From positions 62,001 to 126,000 of the forward strand of contig NZ_ML660098.1 of the NCBI RefSeq assembly GCF_007004655.1: DNA of 64,000 nt. The letters run 5' to 3'. Below the pieces are notes generated by a model. The model had not been told where the DNA came from, did not search any database, and saw only the letters and a program-made list of their open reading frames with translations. Below are positions 1-7,128 of the stretch, piece by piece (position 1 is the stretch's first letter; every line of letters starts with the position of its first letter). Source of the stretch: Exilibacterium tricleocarpae (GTDB lineage: Bacteria > Pseudomonadota > Gammaproteobacteria > Pseudomonadales > Cellvibrionaceae). The translations under genes were made by a program, and so were the position numbers.

Positions 1-231
1 GCAGCGGTCTCTCACACCTATAACGCCAACAATAGTCGCCTCATCCTCTGCAACGAAATAGATGTAGCCGCTTTCCAGATAACCCTCTATTGCCTCCGCC
101 GAGCAGACCTTGGCCAATAAGCGCTCTCCCTCCGGGGAGAAATTTTCAACCGAAAATTGACTCTGGGTATCCAAAATTAATTTGGAAATCGCCGCAGCAT
201 CGGTGGTTTTCGCGGGTCGGTAATAAATCAC
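1..231 (-). CDS. GNAT-family N-acetyltransferase, N-terminal part (runs off the window)
   Basis: The minus strand is open from about 275 to the window edge. It reads as the start of a GNAT acetyltransferase: beta1 (VIYYRPAKTTDAAAISKLI), a helix, then IYFVAEDEATIVGVIGVRDR, which is the usual beta2-beta3 pair before the acetyl-CoA site. The acetyl-CoA binding loop itself lies outside the window, so the substrate cannot be judged. I chose the GTG at 231 because AGGGAG lies 6 bases upstream; no ATG is available in frame. The family transfers an acetyl group from acetyl-CoA to an amine. It belongs to the AT-richer accessory stretch. Confidence 0.7.
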   Translation of the reverse strand, partial: MIYYRPAKTTDAAAISKLILDTQSQFSVENFSPEGERLLAKVCSAEAIEGYLESGYIYFVAEDEATIVGVIGVRDRC

Positions 232-312
232 CTCGATCTCCCTGGTCGCGTTTAAAGTCTCAAGAAAAGGTGCGCATTAGCGCATCCGTCTTGTTTAATT
301 TGTTGTGCACTA

Positions 313-543
313 TTAACCAGGAACCTCCCCAAGGTTGCTTAGCGCCTTGGTGACAAGTTCTTTTTGTGCCTTTAATGCATCTCCGACTTCCTCATCTGGT
401 ACCGGCGGCGCATTTAATACGGAAATATACAAGCTATTTCCATTTGAAAGCTTTGAGACTCTAGAGTGCACTACTTCAATGTGACAATCCGGCATATGCA
501 TATGCCAATCGATTACACCTGAGTCATTAGTTATTGTATTCAA
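313..543 (-). CDS. hypothetical small protein downstream of the broken brnT
   Basis: This 76-residue open frame has no family I recognise. The only start is TTG at 543; the frame stays open upstream to the stop that ends the brnT remnant at 613-615, with no ATG or GTG in between. It is not BrnA-like, although a brnA antitoxin would normally follow brnT here. The C-terminal third (EEVGDALKAQKELVTKALSNLGEVPG region) looks like an amphipathic helix, and the middle has a histidine-rich patch (WHMHMPDCH). It could be a small orphan gene, or the tail of a larger gene whose 5' part has been lost. Expression is doubtful because the ribosome-binding site is weak. Confidence 0.35.
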   Translation of the reverse strand: MNTITNDSGVIDWHMHMPDCHIEVVHSRVSKLSNGNSLYISVLNAPPVPDEEVGDALKAQKELVTKALSNLGEVPG

Positions 544-612
544 ACGAATTTTTACTTTACCTGTCGGAAAATCAACTACGGCTGCTTTTTCATCAGCAGA
601 TCGCGATAACCT

Positions 613-928
613 TCATACATATATTTCACGTTCTTTTTTGTCTGCTTTTCTGGCAGAGATAATACGGATTGAATCATTCACTTTTATACAATGGCATACG
701 ATTGACAATCTCGAATGGATACTGGTGCCTAGAAGAATGAATCTATCATTCATCATCAGAATGATCGGGATCGGAAATTAAACGGGCAAATTGATCAGTA
801 AAAACTGTCTTGGTTTCGTCAAAGGTGACGTCATGCTTCTTCTTGGAAGTACTCTTTTTGGAAGTACTCTTCTTCTCATCCCATTCAAACCTTAGATAGC
901 TAGCAACGACACTATAACCACACTGCAA
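613..928 (-). pseudogene. brnT: BrnT-family ribonuclease toxin, disrupted by a frameshift
   Basis: The first frame (928-746) carries the BrnT hallmarks RFEWDEKK, TFDETKTVF and DPDHSDDE, then stops at TGA. Skipping one base (the T at about 748) lets the frame continue as DRFILLG, then SIRIISARKADKKERE, which is the conserved BrnT C-terminus, and end at TGA 615-613. BrnT is a RelE-like ribonuclease toxin usually followed by the antitoxin brnA. Here no brnA is recognisable downstream. An in-frame 15-bp tandem duplication near the N-terminus (KSTSK twice) adds a second lesion. The ATG at 928 gives about 10 residues more than most family members, so the true start is uncertain. Most likely a decayed toxin gene; a recoded +1 shift is less likely. 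Confidence 0.75.
843..872. repeat. 15-bp tandem duplication inside brnT
   Basis: Two adjacent copies of TTGGAAGTACTCTT(T/C), 14 of 15 bases identical. On the coding strand this adds five residues (KSTSK) between the EWDEKK and KKHDV blocks of BrnT, where other family members have no insertion. It is probably replication slippage. Confidence 0.85.
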
Positions 929-934
929 TTACAG

Positions 935-1213
935 TCAAGCGACTTGATAGCTCCGTCGCCTCTTAAGAGCCTGGTCTATAGCGACTACTCTTGGTGCCGT
1001 TAAACAGCTAACCCATGTTGACTCCGATCGCGTTACAAATCTCTTCAGGCGGAACTGTCTTTGGGAGCGATGCCAGTGCTTCGCTGCTGCACGATCCATT
1101 CCCAGCTCTTCCAGTAAGTCAAGGTACTTCTTCACGGCATGCCTTTTCCGGGAGCCATCATTGTAGCTGGGGTCGTAGTGCTTGGAAATTGATCGATTAA
1201 CCAAATCCTCCAT
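935..1213 (-). CDS. hypothetical protein, possibly frameshifted near its C-terminus
   Basis: Open frame of 92 codons starting at ATG 1213, with GGAAA a few bases upstream. The first ~50 residues look like real soluble protein (VKKYLDLLEELGMDRAAAKH). After about position 1085 the composition turns to Arg/Thr-rich sequence, while an overlapping frame reads EALASLPKTVPPEEICNAIG and stops just after. That suggests a frameshift around 1085-1095 and an original C-terminus ending near 1012. I do not recognise the family. It lies 81 bases downstream of the putative cysteine peptidase on the same strand and could be co-transcribed with it. A functional link is inference only. Confidence 0.4.
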   Translation of the reverse strand: MEDLVNRSISKHYDPSYNDGSRKRHAVKKYLDLLEELGMDRAAAKHWHRSQRQFRLKRFVTRSESTWVSCLTAPRVVAIDQALKRRRSYQVA

Positions 1214-1294
1214 CAAGTTTCCGACAGCCGAGGTTACGCAGTATAAAAAGCAAGCACTACGACCCCTCTACTCGGCCTACTATTGCCGGAGATA

Positions 1295-1963
1295 TCAGCC
1301 TTGACGCCATTTCTCAATAGAAGCTTTGTCGAAGACCCACCAGTTATCTCCGTCTTGCCAATCCTGTCTTGCTTCTTGAGTGAGCGTAAACTTTTCGTTC
1401 GGGTTATGTTGACAGAATTTAGCACGCCGGCTTTTCGCACGTTTTGGCTGTACTCCAAATCCCCCGTCAATGTATTTTCTCCCCCCTTCAAATTTAGTCA
1501 GGCCCGTATATCCATAGACTGGAACATGGCAATGGTTGACACGGAAATAAACAGCCAGCTCATGGGCAAAAGAGCTGATTCCATCGTCCGGAGCAACCCC
1601 GGAAAAGCACGCGAAGACTTTAACCTTCCTAATCCTATGGGAAAGCAATCGAATGCCTTGGTATTGCTGCAAAAAGTCAGGTAGATTTACATCAATTTTT
1701 CCCAATAGATGCGCCCCTAGCTGATCTGGACTGATTACTCTTGCATCAAGCGGTTCACGCAGACTCAAAGTGGTATTTAAACCGCCATGTCCAGTTATGT
1801 ATAAGACCCCATACTCGCCGCCTTGGCCATGTAACTCGCCAAGAAATTTCTTTTCACCGTCGTCTATTGTCGCATTAAAATTATTGAAGTACTTATCATG
1901 AGGCGTGACGTGATTGTAAAACTCAGTTCTTGTCACCAAAGGTAAATAAAAAATGTGGTTCAT
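1295..1963 (-). CDS. putative caspase-fold (clan CD-like) cysteine peptidase
   Basis: This 222-residue protein starts at ATG 1963, preceded by an AGAGG ribosome-binding site 7 bases away. The longer open frame upstream runs through non-coding sequence. Two segments fit the clan CD layout: a hydrophobic strand ending in His-Gly (GVLYITGHGG, His59) and a second strand ending in Ala-Cys (VKVFACFSG, Cys119), 60 residues apart. Such His/Cys dyads are found in caspase-like, gingipain-like and CHAT peptidases. There is no signal peptide and no added sensor domain, so it appears cytoplasmic. It sits in the AT-rich accessory stretch beside a toxin remnant. A defence or cell-death role is possible but unproven. 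Alternative: a non-peptidase hypothetical that shares the motif by chance. Confidence 0.5.
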   Translation of the reverse strand: MNHIFYLPLVTRTEFYNHVTPHDKYFNNFNATIDDGEKKFLGELHGQGGEYGVLYITGHGGLNTTLSLREPLDARVISPDQLGAHLLGKIDVNLPDFLQQYQGIRLLSHRIRKVKVFACFSGVAPDDGISSFAHELAVYFRVNHCHVPVYGYTGLTKFEGGRKYIDGGFGVQPKRAKSRRAKFCQHNPNEKFTLTQEARQDWQDGDNWWVFDKASIEKWRQG

Positions 1964-2080
1964 GTTTTTTCCTCTTAGTAGGTTTAAAAACAATGAAACG
2001 ACAGTATTATCCCGGCGTTTATTCCATCGCATGCAAAAACTAATGTCAAACCATATATGGTAGTCGCTACCTTGTACTCC

Positions 2081-2178
2081 TTGAGGGACGCCTGCAACTG
2101 TGCAACTTAAGCATAAATCGGCAGGCTTACACAACGCAGAAAATTTTTATGAGTTGCTAAGCTGAAGGCGCCCCTCAA
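2081..2178. repeat. imperfect inverted-repeat element (hairpin family 3)
   Basis: The arms at 2081-2106 and 2153-2178 are inverted copies with 5 mismatches in 26 bases (TTGAGGGACGCCTGCAACT against its partner). The same arm sequence forms a perfect 21-bp stem at 42146-42210, so this is a dispersed element. It lies in the 255-base gap between the peptidase and the small secreted protein. Nothing else is evident in that gap. Confidence 0.65.
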
Positions 2179-2218
2179 AGGGTTCGGCTCAGGCCGTGCG
2201 GCAACACCATGATTTTTG

Positions 2219-2602
2219 TCAGTTTCTTTCTCTATCATAAGTAGCCACCAGATTTCGGCACTCCATATTGCCCGTGCTTAACGTGAACTTGCAAACCTCT
2301 TGGACTTTTTTGATGTTCGAGTGGTCCTTCCAACACCAATACCCTACAGAATCGTTTTCTGAGCCACCACAAACCAGATAAGACTTAAGCTCTTTAGGAA
2401 TTAACTGATCTCGATTAAGAAAATGGTTACGACACAAATCGGGTAATTTACCGTTATCTCTTATGAAAGCTAATACCCGCAACCCTAATTCATTTAATGC
2501 CAGTACACGATCATGTTGCTGGCCGCGGCATTCCACTGTATCCCAGGATAGCGCGTAATTTGAAATCAATATCGATAGTACCAATATGCATTTTTTCATC
2601 AT
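2219..2602 (-). CDS. small secreted protein of unknown function
   Basis: I start this at the ATG at 2602 (a second ATG follows at 2599), because the next residues form a clear signal peptide: MKKCILVLSILISNYALSWD. The longer frame upstream overlaps the neighbouring gene and has no such feature. The mature part is about 110 residues and rich in cysteine (about seven), which implies disulfide bonding in the periplasm or outside the cell. I do not recognise the family. It belongs to the same minus-strand, AT-rich group. Confidence 0.6.
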   Translation of the reverse strand: MMKKCILVLSILISNYALSWDTVECRGQQHDRVLALNELGLRVLAFIRDNGKLPDLCRNHFLNRDQLIPKELKSYLVCGGSENDSVGYWCWKDHSNIKKVQEVCKFTLSTGNMECRNLVATYDRERN

Positions 2603-2681
2603 ATAAGCACAGATCTTAGCTTTGCAAAAAAGAGGGAAGCGAAGGATTTCGTGACCGCCCTGACTGACCTTGTCAAGCGAT

Positions 2682-3080
2682 TTACTCACTATAACCCTCA
2701 ATGTGCTGTTTACCTGTATCACCGATTTCTTCCCAGTCTGCTTTGGAGCCAACAAACAAATGATGTGCAACCTTGAGTTCACTTACCCCTGTTGTTAACA
2801 GGCTAACTGGAACATATATAGTCTTGTCATCGTTTTTTCCAGGGAGTGGAGAACCGCAGGTAACACAAAAGCTTGTCTGCCAATCATGACCCGGCTTGGA
2901 CCATAGGCCTATATTGTCTTTACCTGTCACCCACTTAAATTCATCTTTACTCACGATACCGACGGCTATTCCCGCACTGCCGGTAGAACGGCGACAAATG
3001 GAGCAATGACAAATATAAACGTCTGAAATCGTTGCACTTATCTCAAAGGACACCGCCCCGCAATTACATTCCCCTCGCAT
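2682..3080 (-). CDS. GFA (CENP-V/glutathione-dependent formaldehyde-activating) family protein
   Basis: A 132-residue protein with the full zinc-ligand pattern of the GFA fold: CNCGAVSF at the N-terminus, CHCSICRR near residue 30, and FCVTCGSPL near residue 80. The family adopts a beta-barrel with two zinc sites. Only a few members are known to act on S-hydroxymethylglutathione, so the substrate here is unknown. The ATG at 3080 has a strong AAAGGAGG 11-13 bases upstream; a TTG one codon earlier would give slightly better spacing. It overlaps no real gene and is followed by the small secreted protein. Confidence 0.85.
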   Translation of the reverse strand: MRGECNCGAVSFEISATISDVYICHCSICRRSTGSAGIAVGIVSKDEFKWVTGKDNIGLWSKPGHDWQTSFCVTCGSPLPGKNDDKTIYVPVSLLTTGVSELKVAHHLFVGSKADWEEIGDTGKQHIEGYSE

Positions 3081-3169
3081 CAACTGTCCCGCCTCCTTTA
3101 GTACTTAACGTTTAATGAAGAGACCCTTTTGCTGCAACACAACAGCTAAAATGCCCTACCGATTCGACT

Positions 3170-3580
3170 TTAAGTGCTGGCTTTTGTATCACCAAGTGGA
3201 TTCTCGTTAAAGTAATTCACAATACCAGGGATGCTCTGCTCGAAACCACCGGGTGTATTGATAGATATAAAACCAACCTTGTTACTGCTTCGGTTTTCAA
3301 AGCCATGCTCAGTTTCACCGGGTATATAGATGTACGAGCCACTTTCTGTTTCAAGCCAGTCTTTTCCTTGAAGATAGACCGTCAGACGGCCTTCTATAAC
3401 ATAAAAGAGATGGGCTTCAGGATGCTTGTGAATATGAGGACCCTCTGTATTTGGCTCGAGCCACCATTCGGATACGGATAGCGTCGAATTTGTCTCTTCG
3501 AGATCGGCTTTAAAGACAGCGGTCATTCGACCCATAGGATAAGCACGACCTTCTTTTGGATTTAGAACCAGGGGTTTCAA
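3170..3580 (-). CDS. cupin-domain protein
   Basis: A 136-residue single-domain cupin. Motif 1 is visible as GPHIHKHPEAHLFYVIEG (His-His-Glu metal ligands) and motif 2 as GSYIYIPGETEHGF. No catalytic partner domain is present, so it could be an isomerase, dioxygenase or binding protein; nothing in the sequence decides. The start is TTG at 3580, with GAGG eight bases upstream. Methionines further in would cut off the first strand. Confidence 0.8.
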   Translation of the reverse strand: MKPLVLNPKEGRAYPMGRMTAVFKADLEETNSTLSVSEWWLEPNTEGPHIHKHPEAHLFYVIEGRLTVYLQGKDWLETESGSYIYIPGETEHGFENRSSNKVGFISINTPGGFEQSIPGIVNYFNENPLGDTKAST

Positions 3581-3737
3581 TTTATTTTTCCTCGCTTATC
3601 TCTCTCCAGGTTTAAAGGTGGTTGCACTTGGCAGCTCAATAAAAATACTGAAGCTTCCTTTATCTACTCACTATCTAGATTTCTGTTTACCTGGAGCCAC
3701 CATCAACTCGATCATTACACACTTTTTCCACGCAAGC

Positions 3738-4460
3738 TTATTGACTGCCAGTGTCTTCAAAAAAACCGTTCTCCAAAAAGTAAAGCACCTGCTCAATAAC
3801 CTTTTGGTTTCTCATCATAAAAGAATGAGTAACCGGCAAGGTAATATGATCGGCCATACCCTCGAGTTTGGTACTGGCCACCGATACCTTGCCGTCGTCA
3901 GGGTTGGGCAGCAGGTTAGAGAGCATCAGGTTGATACTGCGCGTGCCGGCGATTATACCCAACTCGAACTTGGCCGGTCCCAGGTTGTTGGGCACACTGA
4001 GCACGCCGGTTCCCAGTTGCATACCGGCCGGGCCGTTGATCAGCTTAAACCCGGGTACCCGGTGCAGCTTGTCCACCACCTCGCTGCCCTTATTGGGCGG
4101 CCCCAACATCACTACCCGACCGAGATCCTCGATCGTGTCGACACGCAAATGTTGGCGCACCAGTATGCCGCCGAGTGAATGGGTCACGAAGTGCACTTTT
4201 GCATGGCGGGGGCACCGGGCCAGGGCCTCGGGAATAGCCGCGGCGGCCAGGTCGGCGATCCGGTGTTGAGTGGACTCATATGGCTGGTTGACAGTGTGGT
4301 AACCGGCGGCGTCCAGCGCCCGTGCCAGCTTGTTCATCGAATTTTCCGTTCGCGCCAGACCGTGCAGTAAAATCACACACTCTTTCGTCCTCGCCGACGC
4401 GACTGGCACAAAAAGCAACAATGCGATTAACACAATAGTCAACCTTGCCGCCAACTTCAC
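3738..4460 (-). CDS. exported lipase/esterase-like alpha/beta hydrolase
   Basis: A 240-residue protein with an N-terminal signal peptide (KLAARLTIVLIALLLFVPVASA). It shows the alpha/beta-hydrolase oxyanion motif LLHGLART at residues 31-38 and the nucleophile elbow THSLGG with Ser95. An Asp/His pair toward the C-terminus (DDGKVSV and the THSFMM region) completes a likely triad. This resembles small periplasmic triacylglycerol-lipase-like proteins of proteobacteria. GC content is higher than in the genes to its left, so it probably marks the edge of the accessory stretch. It appears to be monocistronic. Confidence 0.8.
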   Translation of the reverse strand: MKLAARLTIVLIALLLFVPVASARTKECVILLHGLARTENSMNKLARALDAAGYHTVNQPYESTQHRIADLAAAAIPEALARCPRHAKVHFVTHSLGGILVRQHLRVDTIEDLGRVVMLGPPNKGSEVVDKLHRVPGFKLINGPAGMQLGTGVLSVPNNLGPAKFELGIIAGTRSINLMLSNLLPNPDDGKVSVASTKLEGMADHITLPVTHSFMMRNQKVIEQVLYFLENGFFEDTGSQ

Positions 4461-4696
4461 CGTGAAGCTCCTATTCGAAATCGCTTTTTAACACCAGCAT
4501 CGACAACCGGGCCGGAGGCGCACTGCACTGCCCGGCCCGAACCCCGATCGCGCCTTTCGCACCAGCGGTGATAAAATCAATTTGCCCTCAGGGCAAAACG
4601 TCTGCTCACTCTTACAGGTGTGGGACATATAAGCGTTGACAATACGCTCACAAACACCGAAACAGACACGCTCAGTTTCAGTGCATCTTTCCGGTT

Positions 4697-5030
4697 TCAG
4701 TGCTTCGACCAGAAGACATTTTCACTTCGGTGGCACTGAGGTCCCGATCAGGGGGGGCGCCTAGCCCATAGCCCTTCGGGACCTTCGCCAGCAGGGATGC
4801 TGGCGCAGAGCCTACAGGGGTGGAGCGGGAATCAGCGAAGCACTGCTTCGCCCCGCGGAACGCCCGAAATCTATAATTTAGGGCCGGGCCCGCTTGCGGG
4901 TATTCACCGGGGGGGCGCCTAGCCCGTGTCCCGAAGGGCTATGGGCTAGGCGCCCCCCCTGATCGAGACCGCGTCGGCTAAGACACCAAAACCCATTTTG
5001 GGTGAAAATCTTTATTGGTCAAAGCACTAG
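4697..5030. mobile_element. MITE-like repeat, family 2, long copy with a nested palindrome
   Basis: The ends are imperfect inverted repeats: CAGTGCTTCGACCAG at the left and, inverted, TAGTGCTTTGACCA at the right, continuing to TTTTCAC on both sides. The internal segment GACACCAAAACCC-TTTTGGGTGAAAATC also occurs in the 109-bp copy at 58486-58594. This copy is 334 bp because about 230 bp has been inserted after GCACTGAGGTC. It encodes no protein. It fills most of the 571-base gap between the lipase and the Lrp-type regulator, and its right end abuts the regulator's stop codon. Confidence 0.7.
4740..4970. repeat. long palindromic element, copy 4 of the variable-arm family
   Basis: A perfect 36-bp inverted repeat (4746-4781 with 4929-4964), extended to about 42 bp with one mismatch. 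Just inside the left arm lies the family core CGCCAGCAGGGATGCTGGCG, then GAGCCTACAGGGGTGG. Additional sequence (4820-4905) separates it from the right half. The arm sequence (GGCGCCTAGCCCATAG) is unrelated to the arms of the other three copies. It is nested within the family 2 repeat. Confidence 0.8.
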
Positions 5031-5031
5031 T

Positions 5032-5544
5032 TTACACCGCACCGCCCAACGGTAAACTGCGGCTGTTTTTCAGCTCCTGGATAGCGACGCTGCTCTGGAT
5101 ATCTTTAACGCCGGGCAGCGCGCCGAGTTCGACCATCAGCCGGTACAGGCCGTCCAGGTCCTCGGCCACGATCCTCAGCAGCAGATCGTTGGAGCCGGAC
5201 AGCGCATAACACCAGGTGACCTGCGGCAGCTCTGCAATGCCCGCCTGAAAGCGGTCGACATCGGGCTGGCCGTGCTGCCCGAGGCTGATACTGACGAATG
5301 CCGACACATGCCAACCCAGCTTTTTGGTGTCCAGGCGGGCGCTGTAGGCGGCGATAATGCCCTCTTTCTCCAGCCGTTTGACCCGGCGCAGGCACGGCGA
5401 GGGGGACAGGCCAATCGCTTCGGCCAGGTCCGCGTTGGAAATACGGCCGTCGGCCTGCAGTATCTCCAGAATCCGCACGTCCGTGCTGTCCAACCCCGTC
5501 AAAGGCAGGGCCTGTTCGTCATTGTTTGAGCTGTTTGATTTCAT
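5032..5544 (-). CDS. Lrp/AsnC-family transcriptional regulator
   Basis: A 170-residue protein with an N-terminal AsnC-type helix-turn-helix (LDSTDVRILEILQADGRISN, then LAEAIGLSPSPCLRRVKRLE) and a C-terminal RAM effector domain (VSAFVSISL ... VTWCYALSGSNDLLLRIV). These regulators bind DNA as oligomers and sense amino acids or related metabolites. I used the ATG at 5544; an upstream in-frame ATG would add ten residues with no better ribosome site. It is divergent from the ompW-like gene across 256 bases and may regulate it, which is inference. Confidence 0.9.
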   Translation of the reverse strand: MKSNSSNNDEQALPLTGLDSTDVRILEILQADGRISNADLAEAIGLSPSPCLRRVKRLEKEGIIAAYSARLDTKKLGWHVSAFVSISLGQHGQPDVDRFQAGIAELPQVTWCYALSGSNDLLLRIVAEDLDGLYRLMVELGALPGVKDIQSSVAIQELKNSRSLPLGGAV

Positions 5545-5748
5545 GCCACGGATTATAGGCATCAGCCCGCTCAAAAAGCCAGCGCCGCCTGGAAGCCGTG
5601 CAGCAACCCCGCGAACCCTCTCACCTCACCAGCGGCTGCCGCCATGGCAGATTCAACCGGTACACCTGTGCAAATTTGTCATGCATCCTCGCTGCCGCGT
5701 TGCCGACGGCACGTTTTACTTAATCCAGATCAATAACCGGGCCCGGGA

Positions 5749-5776
5749 TTCACGGTTTAATAAAGCCTGCTATAGA
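5749..5776 (+). promoter_or_regulatory. possible sigma-70 promoter for the ompW-like gene
   Basis: TTCACG at 5749-5754, a 16-base spacer and TATAGA at 5771-5776 lie about 25 bases before the ompW-like ATG. The ribosome-binding site GGGGA is at 5791-5795. The -35 box is a weak match. Confidence 0.35.
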
Positions 5777-5800
5777 CATGACAAAGATGTGGGGAAATGT

Positions 5801-6505
5801 ATGAAAGTAACCAGTAAAGCACTTGGTGTTGTATCTGCGGCGACGCTGTCGCTGTTTATTGCCCAGGCCGGCGCCTATGAACCCGGTGAGTGGATCGTAA
5901 AGCTCGGCGCTACCATGGTGGCCCCTGACGAGAGCAGCTCCAATATAAAACTCAACGGCGATACGCTGGTGCTCGGTGGCAACACCTCGAAGGTGGAGGT
6001 CGATGACGATACCCAACTCGGTATCACAGCGACCTATATGCTCACCAGTAACTGGGGCGTGGAACTGCTTGCCGCAACACCTTTTACCCATACGGCATCG
6101 GGCAAGGGTGCGCTGAACGGCCTGAATATCGTCGAACTCGATCACCTGCCACCCACCTTGAGTGCTGTCTACCACTTTGACACCGGCACGGCTTTCACCC
6201 CTTATGTAGGGGCCGGTCTGAACTATACGCTCTTTTTCGAGGAGGACCTCACCAGCTCCGCCGACGCGGCGCTCGCCGATTTGGGACTGACCGGCGGCGA
6301 TGTGGACCTGGATAACTCTGTGGGTGTGGCGCTGCAATTCGGTGTGGACTATGAGATCGATGACAAGTGGCTGGTCAACGCATCGATCAGGTGGATCGAT
6401 ATCGAGACGACTGCGGACATAGACTTCGACAACGGCAACAAGCTTGATGTCGATATCGATATTGATCCGTTCGTTTACAGCATCTTTATCGGTCGCCGGT
6501 TCTGA
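5801..6505 (+). CDS. ompW: OmpW-family outer membrane protein
   Basis: A 234-residue protein with a signal peptide cleaved after AQAGA. The mature part is a small beta-barrel with the OmpW layout: GEWIVKLGATMVAPD at the start, the WGVELLAATPF strand, the YTPYVGAGLNYTLFF-like strand (FTPYVGAGLNY) and a C-terminal phenylalanine in IGRRF. OmpW forms an eight-stranded barrel thought to pass small hydrophobic compounds. GGGGA five bases before ATG 5801 fixes the start; the longer frame upstream runs through non-coding sequence. A terminator-like hairpin follows at 6548. Confidence 0.88.
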   Translation: MKVTSKALGVVSAATLSLFIAQAGAYEPGEWIVKLGATMVAPDESSSNIKLNGDTLVLGGNTSKVEVDDDTQLGITATYMLTSNWGVELLAATPFTHTASGKGALNGLNIVELDHLPPTLSAVYHFDTGTAFTPYVGAGLNYTLFFEEDLTSSADAALADLGLTGGDVDLDNSVGVALQFGVDYEIDDKWLVNASIRWIDIETTADIDFDNGNKLDVDIDIDPFVYSIFIGRRF

Positions 6506-6547
6506 TTATCTGAACTGACATCTACCTAACAGAAAAGCACTAAACAG

Positions 6548-6580
6548 CCCGGCCTGCCTGCGGCAGCGGCCGGGTCGTTT
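6548..6580 (+). terminator. probable rho-independent terminator after ompW
   Basis: CCCGGCC at 6548-6554 pairs with GGCCGGG at 6568-6574, followed by TCGTTT. The U-tract is short, so efficiency is uncertain. Confidence 0.5.
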
Positions 6581-6750
6581 GTTATCTGTCTCCCGGAAAA
6601 ACCACGCCGGCGTTTCGCCGGCGCCAGTCTTCTTTATTCCCTGAACCGCGATTCAGGTTAAAATAGCCACCGAATCCCGATCGTCCGCAGGGTCGCCAGT
6701 CCCGCAGCAACCCGGTTCAAGTCTATGCCGACAACAAAAAGCAGAACCTC

Positions 6751-7110
6751 ATGAGCACATTATTAATCAAGCTTAACGGCGTACCCGACGACGAGGCCGA
6801 CGATATCCGCAACCTGCTGGCCGCAAACAATATCGACTACTACGAGACCTCCGCCGGTAACTGGGGCGTATCCCTGGCCGCTATCTGGCTGCAGCACGCC
6901 GATCAACTGGATACCGCCAAGGCGCTATTGGACAACTACCAACAGGAACGCCTGCTGCGCGTGCGCGCCGAATACCGTGAACAACTGGACCGCGACGGGC
7001 CGGAAACGCTCTGGGACCGATGGAAAAAAGAGCCGCTGCGCGCGCTGGTCTACCTGGGGCTGGTCGCCCTGATCGCCTATATTTCGCTGGCGCCTTTTCT
7101 CGGCGTATAA
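6751..7110 (+). CDS. DUF6164-like small membrane-anchored protein
   Basis: A 119-residue protein. The first ~60 residues (LLIKLNGVPDDEADDIRNLL, then YYETSAGNWGVSLAAIWL) resemble the DATP-like fold used to handle small ligands. A charged linker is followed by one transmembrane helix at the C-terminus (ALVYLGLVALIAYISLAPFL). It matches the conserved proteobacterial family of unknown function I know as DUF6164. It stands alone, convergent with the VOC/HAD pair. Confidence 0.7.
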   Translation: MSTLLIKLNGVPDDEADDIRNLLAANNIDYYETSAGNWGVSLAAIWLQHADQLDTAKALLDNYQQERLLRVRAEYREQLDRDGPETLWDRWKKEPLRALVYLGLVALIAYISLAPFLGV

Positions 7111-7128
7111 AAGCCGGTGCCTCGATAG

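Noticed and set aside
313-543. A brnA antitoxin downstream of brnT
   Set aside because: The 76-residue frame has no BrnA features (no RHH or HTH-like pattern) and starts only at a weak TTG.
1234-1491. An 85-codon minus-strand frame overlapping the peptidase gene
   Set aside because: It overlaps the 3' end of a longer, more protein-like frame and has no ribosome-binding site.
4740-4970. Rho-independent terminator for the lipase or lrp gene
   Set aside because: The stem is over 36 bp with a ~150-base centre and no T-tract; it belongs to a dispersed repeat family.
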